A stretch of 64,000 nucleotides of DNA, taken from contig NZ_RQWJ01000005.1 in NCBI RefSeq assembly GCF_003934285.1, positions 1-64,000 of the forward strand, given 5' to 3'. The notes under the pieces were generated by a model. It had not been told where the DNA came from. It saw only the letters and a list, made by a program, of their open reading frames with translations, and ran no database searches. Positions 57,001 through 64,000 of the stretch are shown here, piece after piece (position 1 is the stretch's first letter; the number at the start of each line of letters is the position of its first letter). A program made the translations under genes and the position numbers. This DNA is from Brevundimonas fluminis (lineage in GTDB: Bacteria > Pseudomonadota > Alphaproteobacteria > Caulobacterales > Caulobacteraceae).

Positions 57001-57166
57001 GGGTTTCGACGGTGCCGGCCACGGCGCCCTGGACCAGGTTCTGGGCGGCCGCCTGGGTCGGGGCCAGCAGCACGGCGGCGGCCGGAACGGCGACGAGCGC
57101 CATCAGCGACGCGGAGCCGATCATCGTCGAGTGCAGCAAACGCTGCCGAATGGTGTGAGTCTTCAA
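54068..57166 (-). CDS. TonB-dependent outer-membrane receptor with carboxypeptidase-regulatory-like N-domain
   Basis: 1032 residues from TTG 57166, seven bases after AGGAGG; the longer frame to 57268 is rejected. The signal peptide (MALVAVPAAAVLLAPTQAAA) is followed by a CarboxypepD_reg-like domain (VAGTVETQTGARVSGATVTL, about 45-125). Then come a TonB box-like DDIVVVG, the plug (GGIPTIGGASAGENTYFVNG) and a large 22-strand-type barrel ending YQAPRSVRLSVAYRF with the terminal Phe. This Oar-like class takes up large substrates such as oligosaccharides or peptides; the substrate is not evident. Palindromes lie in the promoter region. Confidence 0.93.
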   Translation of the reverse strand: MKTHTIRQRLLHSTMIGSASLMALVAVPAAAVLLAPTQAAAQNLVQGAVAGTVETQTGARVSGATVTLQSVSQGFTRTYTTGADGSFRAVALPQGQYVATVTSSGNETLTETISVGAGGTTSLVFTVGRVGGVDTSGATAVDDIVVVGVRQAVSEFDATTTGLTVNVEELSRNVPIARSGNAVALLAPGVTASDNAFGGIPTIGGASAGENTYFVNGLNITKFRDFTGSSIVPFEFYQTLETKTGGYSSEFGRGTGGVLNGTTKSGGNEWEFGITAYWEPNSLQENSPDTYLALNQYDETESSDLIFDFGGPIIRDRLFIFGLYNIRDREFFNGTVNGTGTRVMTDDPFYGAKVDFLLTDDHRLEFTYFKDEQEQTSETTTFDPATGQLVTTQGESVFRFGGENWIGRYTGIWTDWLTTSISYGVNEYDEQNSSPGDSCALITDLNPARPRLGCWLIGQPSNNSDRREVLRADVDIYADFFGSHHFRLGIDQEKLEASQSLDYSGTGYNYCRPGGPISVAVNCTGDRTGGIWYRYQNYDGAGLPTRVRIRAYDNDGAWTSTQNAYYIQDSWEVTDRLTLNLGLRNEGFENENIAGVAFVDLQNQWAPRLGATYDVFGDGDSKLFGFFGRYFLPVAVNTNQRLAGAEFFIQDVWTLNRTGGPNDANADGIHDTTGEPILGTFVSGGNFASGEVRPISTQVDKEIDPMYVDEFILGYETRVFDDWTFGIKATYRDLGTAIDDVAIDAAVLDYCSNPNPDNLTYAECYSVWYGFHQYVLTNPGEDMVITLSGADLSRATGGRVTSDREITLTADQLNYPTPSRTYKALEISMEKPFDGVWAGRFSYVWSDSEGNYEGALKSDNGQTDPGLSQDFDQPGLTDNSFGKLPNHREHTFKAFGNWQVTPAFNVGANLIIQSPRQFGCQGVHPTDFFASLYGAASWFCGGVATPRGSQFEGDWLTNLDMTFAYDLAQVFTIPGDSLVLRADVFNVFNFDSEQDFNEFGDRTSPADPDPNYGRVTAYQAPRSVRLSVAYRF

Positions 57167-57498
57167 GAGACGTCCTCCTAGGGCCGATGCGAAGCTTCCC
57201 GTTTCCGGGCCCCTCGTCGCACCGACGTTGAGCATCCGCGAGCCCCAATGCACGCAGATTGCCTCCAACCTAGCCGAACGACGGGCGCCGGGTCACCACA
57301 ATTACGGCTCCGTAATCCAATCGTCGCGACAATGTCGCAATCGGGCCACACCACCGCAAGGCGCTGATTTGGCGCGAAAAAACTTGGTTTCCGCGAGGTT
57401 TCCTCAGCGACCGGCGGTCGCCGCGCGCCCCTGGGCCGCCGTCCTCGCGGCACAATTCGCCGGCGGAGCGAGACGGCGGGAAGCGCGGAGATTCGGCC
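57167..57498. other. Upstream region of the TonB receptor gene (332 bp)
   Basis: No credible gene on either strand. It holds the receptor ribosome binding site, two adjacent palindromes at 57301-57338 and an A-rich run (57375-57385). The length suggests a long regulated leader or a remote operator. Confidence 0.5.
57301..57338. promoter_or_regulatory. Two palindromes in the TonB receptor promoter region
   Basis: ATTACGG-CT-CCGTAAT (57301-57316) and GCGACA-A-TGTCGC (57326-57338), both perfect dyads and nine bases apart, about 135-170 bases upstream of the receptor start. They could be operators for a repressor of the receptor gene. No regulator gene is adjacent. Confidence 0.5.
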
Positions 57499-57654
57499 TC
57501 AGCGGATAATGGCGACGCGAGCCGCATAGGGCGCCGGTTCGGGCGTGCAGGAAGCCGCCGCGAGCTGCGCCGCCATGATACAGAGAAACGCGGCGGCCAC
57601 GGTCAGGAGCCGATTTGACACAGAAAGGGCGGCGGCGACGGCCATGACGAGCAT
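57499..57654 (-). CDS. Possible small hydrophobic protein
   Basis: 51 codons: MLVMAVAAALSVSNRLLTVA followed by a membrane-type stretch (AAFLCIMAAQLAAASC) and a short polar tail (TPEPAPYAARVAIIR). AGGA precedes the ATG. It would be a small exported or membrane protein upstream of the TonB receptor gene on the same strand. Composition alone supports it, so it may be a chance frame. Confidence 0.35.
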   Translation of the reverse strand: MLVMAVAAALSVSNRLLTVAAAFLCIMAAQLAAASCTPEPAPYAARVAIIR

Positions 57655-57708
57655 CCTGAAGGGCGTTTACGCCTCGTTAAGGCAAGCCCCGGGCCAGGGG
57701 CGCGGCGC

Positions 57709-58608
57709 ATGATCCCCTTCGTGCGCGACTTCGACCCACGCCCCGGCGAGGAAGTCCGCCTGACGCCGCGGGCGTCCCGCGTGACCGCGGGCAATCCCGG
57801 CCCCTTCACCTTCACCGGCACGAACAGCTTCATCGTCGGCGGACCCGGCCCGGGCGCCGGCGTGGCCGTGATCGACCCGGGGCCGGACGACCCGCGTCAC
57901 CTGCAGGCCCTGCTGGAGGCGCTGGACGGCCGTCGCGTCGTCGCCGTGCTGCTGACCCACACCCACCGCGACCACGCGCCCCTCGCCCACCCCCTCGCGG
58001 ACGCCGTCGGCGCCCCCGTGCTGGCGGCCCCGTCGCCTGCACGGGAGACCCACGCCTCGACCCCGGACGAAGAGGAGACGGCCGGCGTCAGGCCCGATCG
58101 CGTCCTGTGCGACGGCGATCTGGTCGAGGGCGACGGCTGGACCCTCCGCACGCTGGCGACGCCCGGCCATGCGTCCAATCACCTGTGCTTCGAGATGATC
58201 GAGGAGAACGCCCTGTTCAGCGGCGACCACGTCATGGGCTGGTCGACCACCGTCGTCGCGCCGCCGGACGGCGACATGACGGCCTACATGACGAGTCTGG
58301 ACAAGGTGATCGGCCGCCGGTTCGGGCGCCTGTTCCCGGCGCACGGCGGGCAGATCGACGACCCGGCGCCCTTCCTGGCCGCCTATCGCGATCACCGGCT
58401 GGCGCGGGACGCCCAGATCCTGGCCCGGCTGGACGCCGGCGACCGGACGATCGCGGAGATGGTCCCGGTCCTCTACGCGGACGTCGACCGGCGCCTGTGG
58501 CCGGCCGCGTCGCTTTCGGTGTGGGCGCATCTGATCGCGCTGGAGCGCGCCGGCCGCGTCACGGCCCGACCGGCGCCGTCGCCGGACGCGCTCTACGCCC
58601 CCGCCTGA
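57709..58608 (+). CDS. Metallo-beta-lactamase-fold hydrolase (LACTB2-like)
   Basis: 299 residues. Metal motif LLTHTHRDHAPL (HxHxDH), further ligands His in TLATPGHASNHLCF and Asp in FSGDHVMGWS, and a final His in LFPAHGGQI. The C-terminal 80 residues form a winged-helix-like segment (TIAEMVPVLYADVDRRLWPA, SLSVWAHLIALERAGRV) as in LACTB2, a group that includes RNases and thioesterases. The first ATG gives MIPFVRDFDPRPGEEVRLTP. The gene end overlaps the convergent DUF1499-like gene by 16 bases. Confidence 0.9.
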   Translation: MIPFVRDFDPRPGEEVRLTPRASRVTAGNPGPFTFTGTNSFIVGGPGPGAGVAVIDPGPDDPRHLQALLEALDGRRVVAVLLTHTHRDHAPLAHPLADAVGAPVLAAPSPARETHASTPDEEETAGVRPDRVLCDGDLVEGDGWTLRTLATPGHASNHLCFEMIEENALFSGDHVMGWSTTVVAPPDGDMTAYMTSLDKVIGRRFGRLFPAHGGQIDDPAPFLAAYRDHRLARDAQILARLDAGDRTIAEMVPVLYADVDRRLWPAASLSVWAHLIALERAGRVTARPAPSPDALYAPA

Positions 58609-59300
58609 GCCGCGATGGCCCGGGCCAGGGCGGAGGCGAGACGGCAGGTCTCGCCCGCCTGCGCCACGTCCGACCGCGCCGTCACGCGCACGTCGGTGCG
58701 CCCCGGCCGGATGCGCACCACGGCGTCGTGCGCGAGGCCGAACCAGAAACCCCGGCGCTCTCCCTCGGCCCGGAACGCCGCCGAGCCGATGACGGTGAAG
58801 CCCGCGGCCTCCAGCGCCGCGGCGGCGCGTTCCGGGGCCAGCTGACTGGGAGTCGGGACCGCCCCGAGGCAGGCTTGCGGCCCGGCCGGAGACACGGCGC
58901 GCACGGCGCCAGCCGCGGCACGGCGCTGACCCAGCATCCGCGAGAACCCCGGAGGGTCGTCCGGATCGCTGGTCACGTCCCAGGGCGAGGGCGTCTGGTA
59001 GGTCTGCCAGCGCAGACCCAGGGACGCCGCCGTGCCGCCGGCCGCGAGCACGGCGACCGCCGCGGCCAGCCCCACCGTCCTCGGGCGGCGCATCGACCAG
59101 ACGGCGAGGGCGATCGCGCAGGCCACGCCGACGAGCGTGAGCGCCGGGGCGACCGCGAAGGTCAGCGTGCGCAGGCCGAATTCGGGCGTCCATAGCCCGG
59201 CCCGCGATCCCAGGGCCGCGACGAAGACCGTCGCCCCTCCGGCCAGCGCCCCGGCGACCAGCCAGGACGCCTGCGTCAGGTCGGAGCCCTTGCGCGCCAT
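58593..59300 (-). CDS. DUF1499-like membrane protein
   Basis: 235 residues: three hydrophobic segments in the first 110 residues, then a soluble domain beginning SPWDVTSDPDDPPGFSRML, the pattern of DUF1499, and ending in a helix (RLASALARAIAAQAGA). Function is unknown. It starts four bases after the acyl-CoA ligase gene and is probably co-transcribed with it. Confidence 0.75.
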   Translation of the reverse strand: MARKGSDLTQASWLVAGALAGGATVFVAALGSRAGLWTPEFGLRTLTFAVAPALTLVGVACAIALAVWSMRRPRTVGLAAAVAVLAAGGTAASLGLRWQTYQTPSPWDVTSDPDDPPGFSRMLGQRRAAAGAVRAVSPAGPQACLGAVPTPSQLAPERAAAALEAAGFTVIGSAAFRAEGERRGFWFGLAHDAVVRIRPGRTDVRVTARSDVAQAGETCRLASALARAIAAQAGA

Positions 59301-59304
59301 CGGA

Positions 59305-60939
<1,635 letters not shown>

Positions 60940-61068
60940 CGTCGATCCCCATCGTTTGCCGTCTGATCGCGGCGTGGCGGGCACGCTATCGGCGCGGCGG
61001 GGCCAGCGCAACGTGACGCAAGGTCATCCATCGGTCGGCAACGGAGCGGAAACCGTGCCCTGCGCACC

Positions 61069-61467
61069 ATGGTCCGCATGACCTCGGACGCTCTGCGACA
61101 TCCCGCCGCCCGTGCCCTGACGTTGCTGCCGCTGCCCGGGCTGCTGATCGGCGCCGGCGTCGTCTTCATCGCGGGCGTGATGCCGACGATCGTCACTTTC
61201 GGCATCGTCTGGATGGTCATCTTCTGCGCCGCGCCCCTGGCGCTGCTGGTCCAGATGGCCGGAGCCGGCGCCGCCTCGGCCTATTTCGGCTTCGGCGCGC
61301 TTCTGCTGCTGCACCTCGTGGTCTTCCACGCGCCCCTGGTCGGAGGACTCGTCGCCCGGAACCGGTCTCTGACGGGGATGGGCCTGAACACGGCGGTGGT
61401 CGGCTGGTCGCCGCTGCTGGGCGGCTGGATCGCGCTGCAGCGTCTGGGCGACGCCTGGCCGGGCTAG
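61069..61467 (+). CDS. Small integral membrane protein
   Basis: 132 residues from ATG 61069; an ATG three codons on is equally possible. Three or four hydrophobic helices (LTLLPLPGLLIGAGVVFIAG, IVTFGIVWMVIFCAAPLALL, YFGFGALLLLHLVVFHAPLV) and a final amphipathic stretch. I recognise no family. It is divergent from the acyl-CoA ligase gene and 31 bases upstream of the uridine kinase gene. Confidence 0.7.
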   Translation: MVRMTSDALRHPAARALTLLPLPGLLIGAGVVFIAGVMPTIVTFGIVWMVIFCAAPLALLVQMAGAGAASAYFGFGALLLLHLVVFHAPLVGGLVARNRSLTGMGLNTAVVGWSPLLGGWIALQRLGDAWPG

Positions 61468-61498
61468 TCCGGGCGGGCGCGTCGACCTAGAAGGCCTC

Positions 61499-62158
61499 AT
61501 GACCCTGCTGATCGCGATCACCGGCGGCTCCGGATCGGGCAAGACGACCCTGGCCGAGGCGCTGGTCGCGGCCATGCGGCCCGGCGCCGCCGTGCTGCTG
61601 AGCGAGGACGACTGGTACGTCGACGCCGCCGCCCTGCCCGGCTTCGATCCAGCTGCGTTCGACTTCGACCATCTGGACGCCCGCGACCACGCCCTGATGA
61701 CCGCCCAGCTGGCCGAGCTGAAGGCCGGGCGGGCGGTCGAGGCGCCCGTCTATTCGATGGAGACCCACGGCCGGGAAGCCTTCACCCGCCGGGTTGAACC
61801 GGCCGAGGCGATCGTGGTCGAGGGCGTGCACGTGCTGAGCACGCCGGAGCTCGCGGCTCTGTACGACGTGAAGGTGTTCGTCGACACGCCGGCCGACATC
61901 CGCTTCATCCGCCGCCTGCTCCGCGACCAGATCGAGCGGAAGCGGACGGCGGACTCGGTGGTGAGCCAGTATCTGAAGACCGTGCGGCCGGGCCACGAGC
62001 GCTTCACCGAGCCGGCGCGCGCGGCTGCGGACTTCGTCGTCGCCGACTCGACGGCGGCCGTCCGGCTGGTCGATTCCGAGGCGGTGCTGCGGCTGGCCGC
62101 GCCGCTGATGGTGCATCCGCTGATCCGCCCCCTTCTCGCGGAACCGGCGGCGCCGTAA
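61499..62158 (+). CDS. udk: Uridine kinase family protein
   Basis: 219 residues. P-loop ITGGSGSGKTTLAEAL at about 7-22, LLSEDDWYVDAAALPGFDPA (family Y/D region), FDFDHLDARDHALMTAQLAE, VYSMETHGREAF and EAIVVEGVHVL. A lid Arg region RFIRRLLRDQIERKRTADSV follows. It phosphorylates uridine/cytidine, or a related alcohol, with ATP. The order of motifs is that of Udk, but the sequence is diverged enough that another substrate is possible. Confidence 0.8.
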   Translation: MTLLIAITGGSGSGKTTLAEALVAAMRPGAAVLLSEDDWYVDAAALPGFDPAAFDFDHLDARDHALMTAQLAELKAGRAVEAPVYSMETHGREAFTRRVEPAEAIVVEGVHVLSTPELAALYDVKVFVDTPADIRFIRRLLRDQIERKRTADSVVSQYLKTVRPGHERFTEPARAAADFVVADSTAAVRLVDSEAVLRLAAPLMVHPLIRPLLAEPAAP

Positions 62159-62220
62159 CGTCGTTCGGCACGACTCGCCCCGCGCCTTGGGGCGATCTGC
62201 GAACAACGGCGATAGACTGC

Positions 62221-62847
62221 ATGCACGGCCCCTCCTCCGGCGCGGAACCGGATCCCCGACGCGAAGCCATCCTGCGGCATGCGCGACGTCGCTTCACCGC
62301 CGATGGCTTCGCCGGCACGAAGATGGAGGCGGTGGCACGCGAGGCCGGGGTCTCCACCGCCACCCTCTACGCCCAGTTCGCCGGCAAGTCGGACCTCTTC
62401 TCGGCCGTCATCGACGACGCGGCGGAGGAGTTCACCGTCCAGATGAAGCGGGTGTTCGAGCGCGACGGCTCGGCGCGCGACCGTCTGATCGAATTCGCCG
62501 CGGGCTACGCCCGCTTCATGGCCGATCCCTTCGTCCGCTCGGTGTTCCGCCTGGTGATGGCCGAACGGCCGCGGTTCCGCGACGTGGCGGTGAAATTCTT
62601 CGAGAAGGGCAAGAGCGATTTCGGCGCCTACGTCATCCAGGTCATCCAGGACATGTGCGTGCGCGGGGAACTGCGGGTCGAGCATCCGTCGTGGGCCGCG
62701 GGCCAGCTGTTCGGCATGATCGAGCACCCGGTCTTCTTCATGCCGCTGGTCACGGGCGACGAGGTCATGCCGGTGCGCGCCTGCGACCAGATCGCCGCCG
62801 ACGCGGTCGAGACCTTCCTGGCCCGCTACGGAGTCGTGCGCCGCTGA
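62221..62847 (+). CDS. TetR/AcrR-family transcriptional regulator
   Basis: 208 residues. The N-terminal helix-turn-helix spans about 13-58 (RREAILRHARRRFTADGFAG, KMEAVAREAGVSTATLYAQF, GKSDLFSAVID). The ligand domain ends in YGVVRR and resembles the AefR-like C-terminal group (FRLVMAERPRFRDVAVKFFE). No efflux pump is adjacent, so its target is unclear. It is convergent with pdxH. Confidence 0.92.
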   Translation: MHGPSSGAEPDPRREAILRHARRRFTADGFAGTKMEAVAREAGVSTATLYAQFAGKSDLFSAVIDDAAEEFTVQMKRVFERDGSARDRLIEFAAGYARFMADPFVRSVFRLVMAERPRFRDVAVKFFEKGKSDFGAYVIQVIQDMCVRGELRVEHPSWAAGQLFGMIEHPVFFMPLVTGDEVMPVRACDQIAADAVETFLARYGVVRR

Positions 62848-62851
62848 CCTC

Positions 62852-63526
62852 TCAGGGCTGGAGCCGCGTCTTCGTCCAGCCCTCACCGGCGTGGTCGAAC
62901 CGCAGCCGGTCGTGCAGGCGGAACGGCCGGTCGCGCCAGAACTCCACGGCCCGCGGGACCACGCGCCAGCCGGTCCAGTGCGGCGGCCGCGTCACCTCCC
63001 CCTCGCCGAAGCGCGCCGTCTCTCGCACCACGGCATCTTCCAGATCGGCCCGGGCCGCCAGCGGCCGCGACTGCTCCGACGCCCAGGCCCCGATCCGGCT
63101 TTCCCGCGCGCGGCTGGCGAAATAGGCGTCGGCCTCGGCCGCCGTGACCGGCTCGACGGCGCCGCGCACCCGGACCTGACGCCGCAGGGTCTTCCAGTGG
63201 AACAGCAGGGCCGCCCGCGGCTGCCCGGCCAGTTGGCCGCCCTTTGCGCTTTCGGCGTTGGAGTAGAAGGTGAACCCCCGGTCGTCGACGTCCTTGAGCA
63301 GAACCATCCGGGCGTCGGGCATGCCCTCCGCGTCGACGGTGGACAGACACATGGCGTTGGCGTCGTTCGGCTCGTGCCGCAGCGCCTCGGCCAGCCAGTC
63401 GACGAACAGGCCGATGGGCTCCGGACGGTCGAAGATCGTCTCGTCCCCGTTGGCGGCCAGGGCGGCGGCATAGTCGCGCGCGTACTCCTCACGCGACGGA
63501 CTGGGCGGGATCACGGGGGCGGTCAT
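62852..63526 (-). CDS. pdxH: Pyridoxamine 5'-phosphate oxidase
   Basis: Flavoenzyme that oxidises pyridoxine or pyridoxamine phosphate to pyridoxal phosphate. 224 residues from the ATG at 63526. Conserved blocks: [100 protein letters not shown] and the C-terminal RLHDRLRF. A longer frame upstream is rejected. Divergent from the J-like gene. Confidence 0.95.
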   Translation of the reverse strand: MTAPVIPPSPSREEYARDYAAALAANGDETIFDRPEPIGLFVDWLAEALRHEPNDANAMCLSTVDAEGMPDARMVLLKDVDDRGFTFYSNAESAKGGQLAGQPRAALLFHWKTLRRQVRVRGAVEPVTAAEADAYFASRARESRIGAWASEQSRPLAARADLEDAVVRETARFGEGEVTRPPHWTGWRVVPRAVEFWRDRPFRLHDRLRFDHAGEGWTKTRLQP

Positions 63527-63611
63527 GCGTCTGCGATAGCGCGCGGCGGGAAGCGGCGGAAGTGCGGCACGGTTAACCCGGCATTGACCCTGATCGGGGC
63601 CTTTGTCAGGG

Positions 63612-64000
63612 ATGCGTGGGGAAGCCGCACCTCTGACCGTCGCCGAGGCCCGGGCCGTCCTGGGGCTGGAGGGGCCCGCGCACGGGCCGGCGCTGACGGC
63701 CGCCTTCCGCCGCGCGGTCAAGGCGGCGCGGCCGGACCTGCCCGGCGGCGACGAATGGACCTTTCGCCGCGTCATCGCCGCCCACGACCTGCTGAAGCGG
63801 CTGGACGCTCCGCTGGCCCTGCCCTCGCCCGCCGTGCGTCAGCCGGCGCCCCCGACGCTGGCGATCTCGCCGCTGGAGGCCCTGTCCGGCGGCGTGGCCA
63901 CGGTCCGCACGGGCGGCAGGCGCCTGCGTGCCGCCTACGGCCCGGGACTGCGCACCGGCGATCGGCTGCGGCTGAAGGGCGCGGGACGTGACGGCACGGA
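63612..64000 (+). CDS. J-domain-like/CbpA-type protein, N-terminal fragment
   Basis: The frame opens with ATG 63612 ([20 protein letters not shown]) and is still open at the right edge, about 129 codons in. The first 65 residues look like a degenerate J-domain ([35 protein letters not shown]), but the HPD that stimulates DnaK is replaced by RPD. After a Pro-rich linker, [39 protein letters not shown] resembles the DnaJ/CbpA C-terminal peptide-binding domain. Its job is unknown and it may not work with DnaK. Confidence 0.7.
   Translation, partial: MRGEAAPLTVAEARAVLGLEGPAHGPALTAAFRRAVKAARPDLPGGDEWTFRRVIAAHDLLKRLDAPLALPSPAVRQPAPPTLAISPLEALSGGVATVRTGGRRLRAAYGPGLRTGDRLRLKGAGRDGT

Noticed and set aside
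53825-57181. 1118-codon open frame antisense to the TonB-dependent receptor
   Set aside because: Same shadow effect; the sense frame has a signal peptide, plug, barrel and terminal Phe plus a terminator.
57167-57268. 34-residue N-terminal extension of the TonB-dependent receptor
   Set aside because: AGGAGG lies just before TTG 57166 and that start yields a proper signal peptide; the extension has no ribosome binding site.

Overview
The window is very GC-rich and densely packed, with many ATGA, GTGA or TGATG stop/start overlaps and several convergent genes that overlap by a few bases. MipZ (division-site placement), a SahR-type fused regulator with a split MetH, a large TonB-dependent receptor and an ECF42 sigma factor point to an alphaproteobacterium of the Caulobacterales, most likely Brevundimonas or a close relative. 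The genus is an inference. I see no rRNA, tRNA, CRISPR array, transposase or phage gene.

1-17,142: information-processing core on the minus strand. This holds rpoB and rpoC (with a terminator after rpoC), and the str operon rpsL-rpsG-fusA-tuf (tuf runs off the left edge). In most bacteria these two blocks are adjacent. Here a plus-strand MacAB-like efflux set, flanked by a TonB-C-like lipoprotein and a TonB-N-like anchored protein, sits between them.

17,143-31,100: an ECF42 sigma operon (DGPF/YCII protein, sigma factor, FKBP lipoprotein) with a good match to the ECF42 promoter; mipZ with a J-domain membrane protein and a SPOR lipoprotein; panC; an aromatic amino acid cluster (class II DAHP synthase, prephenate dehydratase, and chorismate mutase preceded by a candidate aromatic leader peptide and attenuator); a structured 840-bp stretch without genes; two kinds of palindromic repeat, one of which has broken a tyrosine-phosphatase-like gene; and pccB, rarA and a VOC protein.

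31,100-47,070: holC followed by three tandem I78-type inhibitor lipoproteins; a radical SAM protein overlapping a DUF4130-UdgX fusion gene that carries an in-frame MITE-like palindromic element; a serine hydrolase with an AraC regulator; ettA; phaC; a LysR regulator; and an orphan TraG/VirD4-family ATPase coupled to an unrecognised 453-aa protein and a 2-hydroxyacid dehydrogenase. No other conjugation genes are present. This last set is the best candidate for an undescribed system.

47,070-64,000: a tightly overlapped methionine-cycle operon (sahR, metF, metH N-half, methyltransferase, metH C-half) behind a palindromic SahR-type operator; a TonB-dependent receptor with a regulatory-like N-domain; an MBL hydrolase, DUF1499-like protein, acyl-CoA ligase, uridine kinase, TetR regulator and pdxH; and the start of a J-like protein that runs off the right edge.
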